Assembly: GCA_030149685.1 (NCBI GenBank)
Contig: JASLGI010000223.1
Coordinates: 1 to 13,451 of the forward strand
DNA length: 13,451 nt
Direction: 5' to 3'
DNA from: Bacillaceae bacterium
GTDB lineage: Bacteria; Bacillota; Bacilli; Bacillales_A; Planococcaceae
The notes under the pieces are model-generated. The model saw nothing but the letters and a program-made list of their open reading frames with translations, ran no database searches and was not told where the DNA came from. Shown here piece after piece: positions 1 through 6,383 of the stretch (position 1 is the stretch's first letter; the number at the start of each line of letters is the position of its first letter). Both the position numbers and the translations under genes were made by a program.

Positions 1-148
1 AGATGAAGGCCTTCCAGTTATTTTTGGTGTCCTTACGACAGATACGATCGAACAAGCGATTGAACGAGCAGGAACGAAAGCAGGAAATAAAGGTTGGGAT
101 GCAGCGACAGCAGCGATTGAAATGGCCAACTTATTAAAACAGATGTAA
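1..148 (+). CDS. ribH: 6,7-dimethyl-8-ribityllumazine synthase, C-terminal part (partial)
   Basis: The reading frame is open from base 2 and ends with TAA at 146-148, giving the last 48 residues of a protein that begins before the window. The visible residues ([17 protein letters not shown], then [15 protein letters not shown]) are the highly conserved C-terminal part of lumazine synthase. This is the riboflavin-pathway enzyme that condenses ribityl-aminouracil with dihydroxybutanone phosphate and assembles into pentamers or capsids in the cytoplasm. The F-G-V-L-T-T stretch and the A-G-x-K-x-G-N-K-G-W segment, which contributes to the active-site and phosphate-binding regions, are intact. In Bacillaceae ribH is usually the last gene of the rib operon. 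That fits here, because a strong terminator follows six bases after the stop. Identification is by recognition of this segment only; the N-terminal part and the upstream operon are outside the window. Confidence 0.93.
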   Translation, partial: DEGLPVIFGVLTTDTIEQAIERAGTKAGNKGWDAATAAIEMANLLKQM

Positions 149-153
149 GAGAG

Positions 154-183
154 AAAGCTAGCGATCATTCGCTAGCTTTTTTC
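154..183 (+). terminator. Rho-independent terminator after ribH
   Basis: An 11-bp perfect stem (AAAGCTAGCGA at 154-164 pairing with TCGCTAGCTTT at 169-179) encloses a 4-base loop and runs into a T tract at 177-182. It closes the riboflavin transcription unit before the aminotransferase gene. Confidence 0.92.
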
Positions 184-193
184 TATGAAATGA

Positions 194-222
194 TTGAAAA
201 AATGGCGAATGTTTATTACACT
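194..222 (+). promoter_or_regulatory. Putative sigma-A promoter for the aminotransferase gene
   Basis: TTGAAA at 194-199 (5/6 to the -35 consensus) is separated by 17 bp from TACACT at 217-222 (4/6 to the -10 consensus). It lies between the ribH terminator and the ribosome binding site GGAGGG at 241-246, so the next gene probably has its own promoter. This rests on sequence match only. Confidence 0.5.
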
Positions 223-252
223 TAATTTTCTGACAATTTAGGAGGGATTTGA

Positions 253-1410
253 ATGAAATCATCTTTAATGAAACAATTTCCACCATCTATTTTTTCACGT
301 TTAAAAGAAGCAGCAAAACACTACGAAGGAGAAGTCATTGATTTAAGTTTAGGGAGTCCGGACATACCTCCTGCTCCTTTTATTCGAGAGACGTTAAGTG
401 AAGCGAGTAAACGTCCGGATAGTTACGGATATACGATGACAGGGATCCCTGCGTTTCAACGAGCAGTTGCTCATTATTATGAAAAGACGCAAGGAGTATC
501 GTTACAGCCAGAAACAGAAGTCCTTCAAACGATGGGTTCTCAAGAAGGACTCGTTCACTTGCCACTTGCATTTTGTGAAGAAGGAGATATCGTCTTAACG
601 ACGAATCCTGCGTATGTCGCTTATGATACGGGGATTCATTTAGCGAAGGCGGTACCGTATGCGTTACCGTTGAAAGAGGACAATCATTTTTTACCGGACT
701 TAGATGCTGTGCCGGAAGAAATAGCGAAAAAAGCGAAACTGCTCATTTTAAATTTGCCAGGAAATCCTGTACCAGCAACACCGACAAAAGCTTTTTTTGA
801 GCGTGTCGTTCAATTTGCGAAAGCGTACAATATTCTCGTCTTACACGATGCTGCATATTCAGAGTTTTATTATGACGGTGTGCGTCCTCCAAGCTTTTTA
901 TCTGTAAAAGGAGCAAAAGAGTGTGGGTTGGAAACGAATTCTTTATCGAAAAGCTTTAGTTTAGCTGGTGCGCGGATTGCTTATTTCGTCGGTAATGAAA
1001 AAATGATTCGACTATTGAAAGAGTTGAAATCAAATTTAGATTACGGGGTTTTTCAACCGATTCAAGAAGCGGCAACAGCAGCTCTTTTACGTTCTGAAGA
1101 AGTGACCATACCGCTGCGAGAAGAGTTTTCTTTGCGACATGCCTTATTATCAGAAGGGTTACGTCGTCTCGGTTGGTACGTGACACCGAGTCAATCAGGG
1201 ATGTTCCTTTGGGTGCGCCCACCATATGAAGGAACTTCTGAAGAAGTAGCATTTCGTCTTATTGAAAAAGTAGGTGTCGTAACAGTTCCTGGGACATCTT
1301 TCGGTTCCGAAGGTGAGGGGTATTTACGTATTGCGCTCGTTGCACCGATAGAAAAACTAGAAGAAGTTTTGCAACGTCTCCACAGTAATGAAGAAGAATC
1401 GAATGTTTAA
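253..1410 (+). CDS. PLP-dependent class I/II aminotransferase (LL-diaminopimelate aminotransferase-like)
   Basis: This 385-residue protein is a fold-type I pyridoxal-phosphate aminotransferase of the family often annotated as LL-diaminopimelate, aspartate or N-acetyl-diaminopimelate aminotransferase (PatA/YugH-like). The PLP signature SLSKSFSLAGAR is visible, with the Schiff-base lysine at K233 and the phosphate-binding arginine at R241. D199 (in LHDAAYSEF) would bind the pyridine nitrogen and Y202 the PLP hydroxyl. N171 lies in LNLPGNP, and R359 (GYLRIAL) is the usual substrate-carboxylate arginine. Length is normal for the family and all key residues are present, so it should be an active cytoplasmic enzyme. 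The start is fixed by GGAGGG six bases upstream of ATG 253. The amino donor and acceptor cannot be read from sequence, so I leave the symbol empty. It follows ribH across a terminator and is probably transcribed separately; no strong terminator follows it. Confidence 0.88.
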   Translation: MKSSLMKQFPPSIFSRLKEAAKHYEGEVIDLSLGSPDIPPAPFIRETLSEASKRPDSYGYTMTGIPAFQRAVAHYYEKTQGVSLQPETEVLQTMGSQEGLVHLPLAFCEEGDIVLTTNPAYVAYDTGIHLAKAVPYALPLKEDNHFLPDLDAVPEEIAKKAKLLILNLPGNPVPATPTKAFFERVVQFAKAYNILVLHDAAYSEFYYDGVRPPSFLSVKGAKECGLETNSLSKSFSLAGARIAYFVGNEKMIRLLKELKSNLDYGVFQPIQEAATAALLRSEEVTIPLREEFSLRHALLSEGLRRLGWYVTPSQSGMFLWVRPPYEGTSEEVAFRLIEKVGVVTVPGTSFGSEGEGYLRIALVAPIEKLEEVLQRLHSNEEESNV

Positions 1411-1482
1411 AAGGAAACTTTCAAGAAATCTTCGCTTTTTGTAGAAAAAATTAAGAAAACATGAAAAAAAGAAAGAAATTCA

Positions 1483-1511
1483 TTGCATATTGCCGAAAGA
1501 TTCGATACGAT
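1483..1511 (+). promoter_or_regulatory. Putative promoter for the purine permease gene
   Basis: TTGCAT at 1483-1488, a 17-bp spacer and TACGAT at 1506-1511 make a weak sigma-A-like promoter in the 153-bp gap after the aminotransferase. The gap holds no purine-riboswitch core and no PurR-box pattern that I can recognise, although related permeases in Bacillus are commonly controlled that way. Confidence 0.35.
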
Positions 1512-1563
1512 ATTTTTTGTGATTCAACATGTGAAATACAAAAGAAAAAGAGGCGTTTGATTT

Positions 1564-2850
1564 ATGAAAGAATTCTTTCGTTTAGATGCATTGAAAACGG
1601 ACACGCGCACAGAGTTTATTGCGGGGCTTACGACATTTGTGACGATGGCATACATTATCGTCGTCAACCCAGCGATTTTATCAGCAGCGGGCGTCCCATT
1701 TGACCAAGTATTTATCGCAACGATTGCATCGGCAGTCGTAGGAACATTGATCATGGCTCTGTTTGCAAATTACCCAATTGCGATTGCACCAGGTATGGGG
1801 ATGAACGCATATTTTGCCACAGCCGTAGCATCTCACGGAGTAACGTATCAAACCGTTATGGGAGCGGTCTTTTTAGCAAGTATTATCTTCTTACTTTTAA
1901 CATTTACGAAGTTCCGTGAAGTATTGATCGAAGCAATCCCTGAACCGTTAAAAGTAGGGATTACAGCAGGTATCGGTTTATTCGTCGCATTTTTAGGTTT
2001 ACGAATGTCCGGTATCGTCGTACCAAATGAAGGAACATATGTCGCATTTGGTGATGTGACGAATCCAACGACAGCTGTAGCAATCATCGGATTATTTATT
2101 ACATTAATTCTCGTTACACGAAAAGTACGTGGAGCACTTTTTCTCGGAATGTTTATTACTGGAATTATTACGTACTTCCTAGGAATGCTTCAATTAGACG
2201 GTGTCGCATCATTGCCACCGATGCCTGTATTTTTTGATATGGATATTGCAGGAGTATTCACTCATGGCTTATACGCGGTTGTCATTGCGTTTTTATTAAT
2301 TACTGTATTCGACACGACAGGAACGATGATCGGTGTCGCAGAACAAGGCGGATTCATGAAGGACGGAAAACTTCCACGAGCAAATGTTGCATTAACAGCA
2401 GACGCAGTTGCTTCAACAGTCGGGGCATCTCTCGGCTCAACGCCATCAAGTGCGTACGTTGAATCATCTGCGGGAGTTGCAGCAGGTGGACGATCAGGAC
2501 TTACTTCTCTCGTCGTTGCAGGCTTTTTCTTAATTGCTCTGTTCTTCTCGCCAATTGTAGAAGCAGTTGCAGCAGTACCTGCAATTACAGCACCAGCGCT
2601 TATTATCGTTGGAAGTTATATGATGGCAAGCTTAACACGTATTGAATGGGATACATTTGATGAAGCCTTCCCTACATTTGCGGTTATTTTAACGATGCCA
2701 CTTACATCTAGTATCGCAACAGGAATTGCGATCGGATTCATTACGTATCCATTATTAAAACTCGTAGCTGGAAAAGGTCGAGACGTTCATCCGATCATTT
2801 ACTTCTTCGGAATTGTTTTCATGATTCAAATGATTTTCTTCCCAGCATAA
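1564..2850 (+). CDS. pbuG: Hypoxanthine/guanine permease, NCS2 family (AzgA/PbuG type)
   Basis: The 428-residue product is a polytopic membrane transporter of the AzgA-like branch of the NCS2 nucleobase transporters, which take up hypoxanthine, guanine or adenine by proton symport for purine salvage. Recognisable family blocks are GLTTFVTMAYIIVVNP near residues 21-36, PGMGMNAYF near 77-85, FDTTGTMIGVAEQGG near 247-261, and the ADAVASTVGASLGSTPSS block near residues 280-297. About twelve hydrophobic segments can be counted along the chain, and the length fits PbuG and PbuO (about 430-440). The ATG at 1564 has an AAAAGAGG-type site at 1546-1553. Substrate choice between PbuG-like (guanine/hypoxanthine) and PbuO-like (adenine/guanine) transporters cannot be settled from sequence by eye, so the symbol is tentative. 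A strong terminator directly follows the stop, making this the last gene of its unit. Confidence 0.85.
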   Translation: MKEFFRLDALKTDTRTEFIAGLTTFVTMAYIIVVNPAILSAAGVPFDQVFIATIASAVVGTLIMALFANYPIAIAPGMGMNAYFATAVASHGVTYQTVMGAVFLASIIFLLLTFTKFREVLIEAIPEPLKVGITAGIGLFVAFLGLRMSGIVVPNEGTYVAFGDVTNPTTAVAIIGLFITLILVTRKVRGALFLGMFITGIITYFLGMLQLDGVASLPPMPVFFDMDIAGVFTHGLYAVVIAFLLITVFDTTGTMIGVAEQGGFMKDGKLPRANVALTADAVASTVGASLGSTPSSAYVESSAGVAAGGRSGLTSLVVAGFFLIALFFSPIVEAVAAVPAITAPALIIVGSYMMASLTRIEWDTFDEAFPTFAVILTMPLTSSIATGIAIGFITYPLLKLVAGKGRDVHPIIYFFGIVFMIQMIFFPA

Positions 2851-2851
2851 T

Positions 2852-2890
2852 AAAAAAGACACTCGCTTATGAAAGTGGGTGTCTTTTTTT
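2852..2890 (+). terminator. Rho-independent terminator after the purine permease
   Basis: GACACTCGCTT (2858-2868) pairs with AAGTGGGTGTC (2873-2883) through 11 base pairs, two of them G-U. The loop is four bases, and the stem is flanked by A6 on the left and T7 on the right. It starts one base after the permease stop codon. Confidence 0.93.
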
Positions 2891-2906
2891 AGTTCTATTT
2901 CAAATT

Positions 2907-2939
2907 ATTCCATAAAACTGTTGTTTTGTATTATGGAAT
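2907..2939. repeat. Inverted repeat, 9-bp arms, in the gene-free stretch
   Basis: ATTCCATAA (2907-2915) and TTATGGAAT (2931-2939) form a hairpin with a 15-base loop, without a T tract on either side. It lies 46 bases before the larger palindrome at 2985-3022. It could be the other end of a miniature IS200/IS605-like element or have no function; its sequence is unlike the hairpin at the right edge of the window. Confidence 0.4.
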
Positions 2940-2984
2940 TGCCAGCAGATTTTGAGTTTGAGTTAAAGTACTTTATCTTCATAA

Positions 2985-3022
2985 TTGAACTACTACTAGC
3001 CTTTAGCCTAGTAGTAGTTCAA
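2985..3022 (+). repeat. Perfect palindrome resembling an IS200/IS605-type right-end hairpin (copy 1)
   Basis: TTGAACTACTACTAG (2985-2999) and its exact reverse complement (3008-3022) flank an 8-base loop, CCTTTAGC. Bases 2993-3022 match the minus strand of 13164-13193 at 29 of 30 positions, so this is a dispersed repeat and not a chance palindrome. At the second site the hairpin closes a tnpB remnant, which identifies it as the right end of an IS200/IS605-family element. The TCAA at its edge equals the right-end cleavage tetranucleotide known for IS608. No transposase reading frame is visible beside copy 1, so it is a solo end or a miniature derivative. It sits between two terminators, outside any gene. 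Confidence 0.7.
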
Positions 3023-3181
3023 ACTTACTTGTGCATAGCGTACGCCTGCGGAATTGAGAGCCCTGAAAACCAGCCAAGCAAGTTTTCGAGAAAAATCGCT
3101 TGGAAAGTTGAAGAGCGAGCCCGTGGTAAACATGCACATCCAAAGGAATTGTGTGAAGACCCAAAATATATTATAGAGTCT
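3023..3181 (+). pseudogene. Unidentified coding-like remnant between palindrome and LCP terminator
   Basis: A frame open from before the palindrome to 3235 contains, after it, a stretch that reads like real protein: IESPENQPSKFSRKIAW, then KVEERARGKHAHPKELCEDP. It has no ribosome binding site, its only upstream ATG (2933) lies before the palindrome, and its last 15 or so codons are simply the LCP terminator. It is therefore not an intact gene. GC content seems higher than in the flanking spacer. A 6-bp stem (CCAAGC 3074-3079 with GCTTGG 3098-3103) lies within it. It may be the tail of a gene interrupted or displaced by the mobile element; a C-terminal scrap of a TnpB-type protein is possible but I cannot confirm it. 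I do not recognise the family. The rest of the 2891-3181 interval shows only the two inverted repeats. Confidence 0.3.
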
Positions 3182-3218
3182 AAAAAACCCCAAAAAGAAA
3201 AACATAATCTTTTTGGGG
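3182..3218 (-). terminator. Rho-independent terminator of the LCP gene
   Basis: CCCCAAAAAGA (3188-3198) pairs perfectly with TCTTTTTGGGG (3208-3218) around a 9-base loop. On the minus strand the stem is followed by six T (complement of A 3182-3187). It begins 13 bases beyond the LCP stop codon. Confidence 0.92.
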
Positions 3219-3231
3219 TAGTAATTTTACT

Positions 3232-4230
3232 TTAAAATTTTTCTGTTAATTCTTTATCTGCTCGATCGTAAAAAAGTTCTTGATATGCTTCTTTTGTTAC
3301 GGCATAAAGAGTAGGATCTTCATCGAGATGACTCGCTACTTGTAGTTGGAGGTATTTATGGATGTCGTCATCCACCGTATAGTAGTAGACATTGTTCGTC
3401 AAAGAGTGATTGCCGATGACTTCTAATGTGTCCATCTCATAATGTTGCCAGTCTTTTTGGTAATTTTGGAACATATCAATCATTTGATTTAATGTTAAAT
3501 TCGTTCGCATGTTGTCTCCGACGATTTCAAGCAATTCAGGGATTTTTAGTACTGTTTTTGGTGTGTCTGCTTTTTCTAAAATAGCTTCAATTACTTGACG
3601 TTGACGAATGTTTCGTCCGAGGTCACCTTTTGGATCAACTTTTCGCATACGTGCATAATGGAGTGCCCGTTCCCCGTCTAAAAAGATACGTCCTTCGTCA
3701 TATGTATGGGTTTCTGTACTCAATTCATTGCGTTGTTCAAAAGCAAATGGGTTGTCAACGTAAATGCCTCCAAATGCATCGACGAGTTGTCGCAAGCCAT
3801 TCATATTCAGTTGAACGACGTAATCAATCGGTGTATCTAAGTATTGTTCGACTGTTTCGAGTGTCATTTCTGTACGTCCGTAAGCAAATGAATGGTTTAG
3901 TTTATCTGAAATCTCCATACCGGCAATCGGTACATACATATCTCTCGGTAAACTAAAAACGAAAATAGATTCAGTTTTAGGGTTAACGGAAGCATACATG
4001 ACAGTATCTGCGCGACCTGGGTCTCCAGGACGATCGCCAATACCGAGTAATAACACATTGAATGGTTCTGTGATTGGGCGTACGTCTGGTCGATCTTCTC
4101 CCTTAAAATCGAGAGAGATCCGATCGGCGATAATTGCAGCTTTTTCATAATGGGTATACAAATATGTTGCAATTGTTGCTGGAATAAGCAAAGCCATCAC
4201 AACACCAAAAATCAACCATTTTTTCATCAT
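3232..4230 (-). CDS. LytR-CpsA-Psr (LCP) family wall-polymer ligase
   Basis: The 332-residue protein has a short cytoplasmic N-terminus (MMKK), one membrane anchor (about residues 5-25) and an extracellular LCP domain. LCP enzymes such as TagT, TagU and TagV transfer undecaprenyl-linked teichoic acid or other glycopolymers to peptidoglycan at the outer face of the membrane. Family features visible are NVLLLGIGDRP (58-68), R73 and D75 in the metal and pyrophosphate site, SLPRDMYV with R96 and D97, and LDGERALHYARMR (184-196) followed by GDLGRNIRQRQ (202-212) with D203, R206 and R210. All expected charged residues are present. An AAGGAAG site precedes two consecutive ATG codons; the second (4227) has the more usual spacing, so the start may be three bases later. 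It is a single-gene unit with its own terminator. The polymer substrate is not determinable. An SLH surface protein encoded nearby would need a wall polymer as anchor, a plausible but unproven link. Confidence 0.9.
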   Translation of the reverse strand: MMKKWLIFGVVMALLIPATIATYLYTHYEKAAIIADRISLDFKGEDRPDVRPITEPFNVLLLGIGDRPGDPGRADTVMYASVNPKTESIFVFSLPRDMYVPIAGMEISDKLNHSFAYGRTEMTLETVEQYLDTPIDYVVQLNMNGLRQLVDAFGGIYVDNPFAFEQRNELSTETHTYDEGRIFLDGERALHYARMRKVDPKGDLGRNIRQRQVIEAILEKADTPKTVLKIPELLEIVGDNMRTNLTLNQMIDMFQNYQKDWQHYEMDTLEVIGNHSLTNNVYYYTVDDDIHKYLQLQVASHLDEDPTLYAVTKEAYQELFYDRADKELTEKF

Positions 4231-4398
4231 TTGTCTTCCTTACTATTTGAATTACTGACTGTGTGCTCTCATTTTCAGTAGATGCCGATGGAAAATAATG
4301 AAAAGAAAGCCATTTTGACGAATAGTCAATAAGATGAATATACAAAATGCTATGTCTTTTGTCAATGTTCTTTTGAAAATATATGAAGAGAGAAAACG

Positions 4399-4407
4399 TG
4401 ATATAAT
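4399..4407 (+). promoter_or_regulatory. Extended -10 promoter (TGATATAAT) for small membrane protein A
   Basis: TGA at 4399-4401 directly precedes a consensus TATAAT at 4402-4407. No good -35 box is found at 16-18 bp. Transcription would begin near 4414, only a few bases before the AAGGAGGG ribosome binding site, so the leader would be very short. Confidence 0.65.
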
Positions 4408-4429
4408 AACGGAAAAGGAGGGTAAAGAG

Positions 4430-4639
4430 ATGGAGACACATCAAGCGTTACGAACGATCACAACATTAAGCAGTATTTTATTTCTCGTCGCCTTTTTTGC
4501 CAAATACCTCTTTCCGAATCATTGGGGACCGGAAGTAACATTGTATTATTGGGTATTGACATTTCTCGCGATTGTAGCGATTGGGGCGCTCGTGACAAGA
4601 AAAATGATTGAACGAGAATTAGACAATCAAAAGGAATAG
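4430..4639 (+). CDS. Small two-helix membrane protein A (unknown function)
   Basis: This 69-residue protein is not a family I recognise. The start at ATG 4430 is supported by AAGGAGGG at 4415-4422 with 7-base spacing; the frame is open further upstream, but that part lies in front of the promoter. It has two hydrophobic segments (about residues 10-28 and 37-55) joined by a short loop with PNHWGPE, and a charged tail after TRK at 56-58 that ends in NQKE. By the positive-inside tendency the tail should be cytoplasmic. It aligns without gaps to the 75-residue protein encoded at 6384-6611 on the other strand: both have W32-G33 and T56-R57-K58, and 15 of 69 positions are identical. The two are probably distant paralogs. 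A GNAT acetyltransferase gene follows 95 bp downstream with its own -10-like box. Confidence 0.75.
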   Translation: METHQALRTITTLSSILFLVAFFAKYLFPNHWGPEVTLYYWVLTFLAIVAIGALVTRKMIERELDNQKE

Positions 4640-4704
4640 ATGTCCATTGGTACAGTATTTTAGACCATTCATCAAGAAACAACCCTTTTTTTCTTATTCT
4701 TTCG

Positions 4705-4710
4705 TATAAT
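4705..4710 (+). promoter_or_regulatory. Possible -10 box for the GNAT/lipoprotein pair
   Basis: A consensus TATAAT lies 24 bases before the start codon at 4735. No convincing -35 box or TG extension is present, so it is only a candidate. Confidence 0.4.
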
Positions 4711-4734
4711 GAAAAGAAAAAAGGAGTGGTCGGT

Positions 4735-5238
4735 ATGATCATTCGTCGAGCAACGAAAGAGGATGTACGAGCACTTTGTGACGTACATGTCCAAAGTTGG
4801 AAAGAGACGTACCAAGGGATTGTCAAAGAAGAATATTTACGAGCGCTTCGTCCAGAAGATAAATGTGCTCTTTGGTCAGATGTTGTCGAAACAGAAGAAG
4901 TCTTACTAGCTGAAAGAGATGGAGAAGTTGTTGGATTTACATGTGCTGGTCGACAGCACGGGGATGATTATCCACAATACGAAGCCGAGCTGTATACGAT
5001 TTATTTACTTGCGAAAGAACAAGGCTATGGAACCGGTGAGCAATTGTTTGAAGCCGCGGTTCAAAGCGTCAAGCGTCAAGGTTTGCGTTCGATGGTTGTA
5101 TTCATTTTGAATAATAACCCGTCGACACAATTTTATGAAAAAATGGGTGCACGAAAAATTGATGAAATCGATGCAGTAATCGGGGACGATGTTTACAAAG
5201 AAGCGGTGTATGCATGGGAGACATTATTAGAGGAGTAG
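4735..5238 (+). CDS. GNAT family N-acetyltransferase
   Basis: The 167-residue protein has the whole GNAT fold, which moves an acetyl group from acetyl-CoA to an amine. It opens with the typical IIRRATKEDV strand-helix. The acetyl-CoA pyrophosphate loop is at Q96-G97-Y98-G99-T100-G101 (motif Q/R-x-x-G-x-G) after the strand AELYTIYLL. The motif-B region VVFILNNNPSTQFYEKMGAR (121-140) includes the N-N and the F-Y-E-K-x-G-A segment common to the family. ATG 4735 is preferred because AAGGAG at 4721-4726 is eight bases upstream; a GTG at 4726 would overlap that site. The lipoprotein gene begins nine bases after its stop, so the two are almost surely co-transcribed. Substrate is unknown: small molecules, antibiotics and protein N-termini are all possible for this family. 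Confidence 0.88.
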   Translation: MIIRRATKEDVRALCDVHVQSWKETYQGIVKEEYLRALRPEDKCALWSDVVETEEVLLAERDGEVVGFTCAGRQHGDDYPQYEAELYTIYLLAKEQGYGTGEQLFEAAVQSVKRQGLRSMVVFILNNNPSTQFYEKMGARKIDEIDAVIGDDVYKEAVYAWETLLEE

Positions 5239-5247
5239 AGGACTATT

Positions 5248-5814
5248 ATGAAACGAATGAGCAGTGCCATCATATTATCAAGTGTACTTTTATTAGGAGC
5301 ATGTCAAGCAGATACAGAAGAAAAACCAGTCACAAAAGAAGAGACGGTTGCTTTTGAAGCTGGAAAATATGAAGTCGGAAAAGATCTTCCCGCAGGTGAA
5401 TATGTCGTCATCACTGAACGAATGGGCCATGTCGAGATTAAAGATGAAGAAGAGATCGTCTTAGAAGAAATTTTGACCGATGGTGGGCATGATATCGTTC
5501 AGTTGCGAGATGGGATGGAATTGATCGTCGATAGGGCTGATATTTATCCGGTAGAAGAAGCACCATCATTGAAGCCAGAAGATGGAGTGTATACGAACGG
5601 CACGTATCGTGTAGGTCTCGATATTGAAGAAGGTGAATATGAAGCTATCAATGAAGAGCCGATCAACGGTCTCGTCGTCGTAGCTGAGAAGCGTCCGAGA
5701 AAAGAAGAAGAAACGTTGTTAAAAGAAGAAGTAGAAGAAGGAACACCAGTAAAAGTAACGCTTGAAAAAGGTCAATACGTGACACTTCATGGAGCATACA
5801 TTCGAGTGAAATAG
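5248..5814 (+). CDS. Acidic lipoprotein with a tandem-duplicated domain
   Basis: The 188-residue product begins with a short basic segment (MKR), a hydrophobic core and the lipobox L16-G17-A18-C19. It should be lipidated on C19 and held on the outer face of the membrane. The mature protein is strongly acidic. It contains two copies of one domain: G39-K-Y-E-V-G-K-D-L-P-A-G-E-Y matches G118-T-Y-R-V-G-L-D-I-E-E-G-E-Y, and the ends (RDGMELIVDRADIYPV near 87-102 and EKGQYVTLHGAYIRV near 173-187) also correspond. The G-x-Y-x-V-G-x-D-x-x-x-G-E-Y pattern is seen in surface proteins of many Gram-positive bacteria and looks all-beta; its ligand is not known to me. GAGG seven bases before ATG 5248 supports the start. 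It lies nine bases after the acetyltransferase gene, in the same transcription unit, and is closed by a bidirectional terminator. Confidence 0.82.
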   Translation: MKRMSSAIILSSVLLLGACQADTEEKPVTKEETVAFEAGKYEVGKDLPAGEYVVITERMGHVEIKDEEEIVLEEILTDGGHDIVQLRDGMELIVDRADIYPVEEAPSLKPEDGVYTNGTYRVGLDIEEGEYEAINEEPINGLVVVAEKRPRKEEETLLKEEVEEGTPVKVTLEKGQYVTLHGAYIRVK

Positions 5815-5815
5815 T

Positions 5816-5854
5816 ATAAAAAGAAGCCGGGACATACTATGTCGGCTTCTTTTT
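5816..5854. terminator. Bidirectional terminator between the lipoprotein and GNAT 2 genes
   Basis: AAAAAGAAGCC (5818-5828) pairs with GGCTTCTTTTT (5844-5854), continued inside by GACAT/ATGTC after a two-base bulge. A run of T follows on both strands, so it can stop the plus-strand lipoprotein transcript and the minus-strand acetyltransferase transcript. The two genes converge here. Confidence 0.88.
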
Positions 5855-5867
5855 GTTTCGTTTATTT

Positions 5868-6326
5868 TTAAAAGAGCTGTTTTTCCATTGTTACTATGAT
5901 GAGCGGCTCTTCGTGTCGCGGGCTCACTTCTTCATTAACGATTGAATAACCGAGGCGTTCGTAAAGAGCGATATTACTGCGCTCTTTTTTTCGTACACCG
6001 CAGCGGATCAAAGGCCGCTTTTCGTGACGAGCTTTCTCTTCAACGAATGTTATGAGCGCTCGTGCAATCCCTCGATTTCGATACTGTGGAAGAACGCCGA
6101 GCCGTGAAAACATAAGAGCTTGCCCTTCAATAGTCGTTCGAACCGTTCCTACGGGACGCTGATTGAGGAGATATACATATGCTTCCGTTCCTGTAAGAAG
6201 TAGTTGTTCAATCGATTCGGGTGTCTCTTTGAGTGCGCTTGATGGAATGGTATCAGACGCATATTGAGCGAAACTTTCATGCAATAAGGCCGTTAGCAAT
6301 TTAGCATCTTCCGTTTGTTTGATCAC
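5868..6326 (-). CDS. GNAT family N-acetyltransferase (second copy, different subfamily)
   Basis: This is a cytoplasmic acetyl-CoA-dependent N-acetyltransferase of about 152 residues. The acetyl-CoA binding signature is LGVLPQYRNRGIARAL, with R83-x-x-G86-x-A88 counted from the GTG start at 6326. It is followed by the helix region and by SNIALYERLGYSIV (117-130), the usual family end block. The strand VGTVRTTIEGQALMFSRLGV precedes the signature. The start is uncertain: no ATG is available before the domain, the frame is open to a TTG at 6353, and other GTG codons lie at 6335 and 6326. I prefer GTG 6326 because MIKQTEDAKLL is a typical GNAT beginning and an AGAGTGG-like site lies before it. It is only weakly similar to the acetyltransferase at 4735-5238. 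It lies downstream of small membrane protein B on the same strand and is probably co-transcribed with it. Substrate unknown. Confidence 0.82.
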   Translation of the reverse strand: MIKQTEDAKLLTALLHESFAQYASDTIPSSALKETPESIEQLLLTGTEAYVYLLNQRPVGTVRTTIEGQALMFSRLGVLPQYRNRGIARALITFVEEKARHEKRPLIRCGVRKKERSNIALYERLGYSIVNEEVSPRHEEPLIIVTMEKQLF

Positions 6327-6362
6327 GTCATCCACTCTTTCATTATTCAGCAAATTTTTATG

Positions 6363-6378
6363 CGCGAGAAATCTCGCG
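6363..6378. repeat. GC-rich hairpin between small membrane protein B and GNAT 2
   Basis: CGCGAG and CTCGCG flank four A/T bases, forming a compact stem-loop just after the membrane-protein stop codon (minus strand). The following minus-strand bases, CATAAAAATTTG, are not a clean T tract. It could be a weak terminator, an mRNA-stability element, or an element affecting translation of the acetyltransferase, whose possible TTG start is 10 bases away. Confidence 0.5.
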
Positions 6379-6383
6379 ACGGA

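Noticed and set aside
1411..1450. Terminator after the aminotransferase
   Set aside because: A T run is present (1436-1440) but no stable stem precedes it.
1411..1563. Possible purine riboswitch upstream of the purine permease
   Set aside because: The gap lacks the conserved loop and junction pattern of the guanine/adenine riboswitch core; only a weak promoter and a ribosome binding site are seen.
2879..3235. 118-codon plus-strand open frame between the permease and the LCP gene
   Set aside because: It starts inside the permease terminator, has no ribosome binding site, reads through the palindrome and ends in the LCP terminator. Only the middle part looks coding, and it is reported as a remnant.
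3630..3956. Plus-strand open frame of 108 codons inside the LCP gene
   Set aside because: It is antisense to a clear LCP coding region with intact motifs, and has no ribosome binding site or recognisable product.
4315..4329. TTGAC-N5-GTCAA inverted repeat upstream of the LCP gene
   Set aside because: Arms of five bases in AT-rich DNA are expected by chance, and I recognise no regulator that binds this form here.
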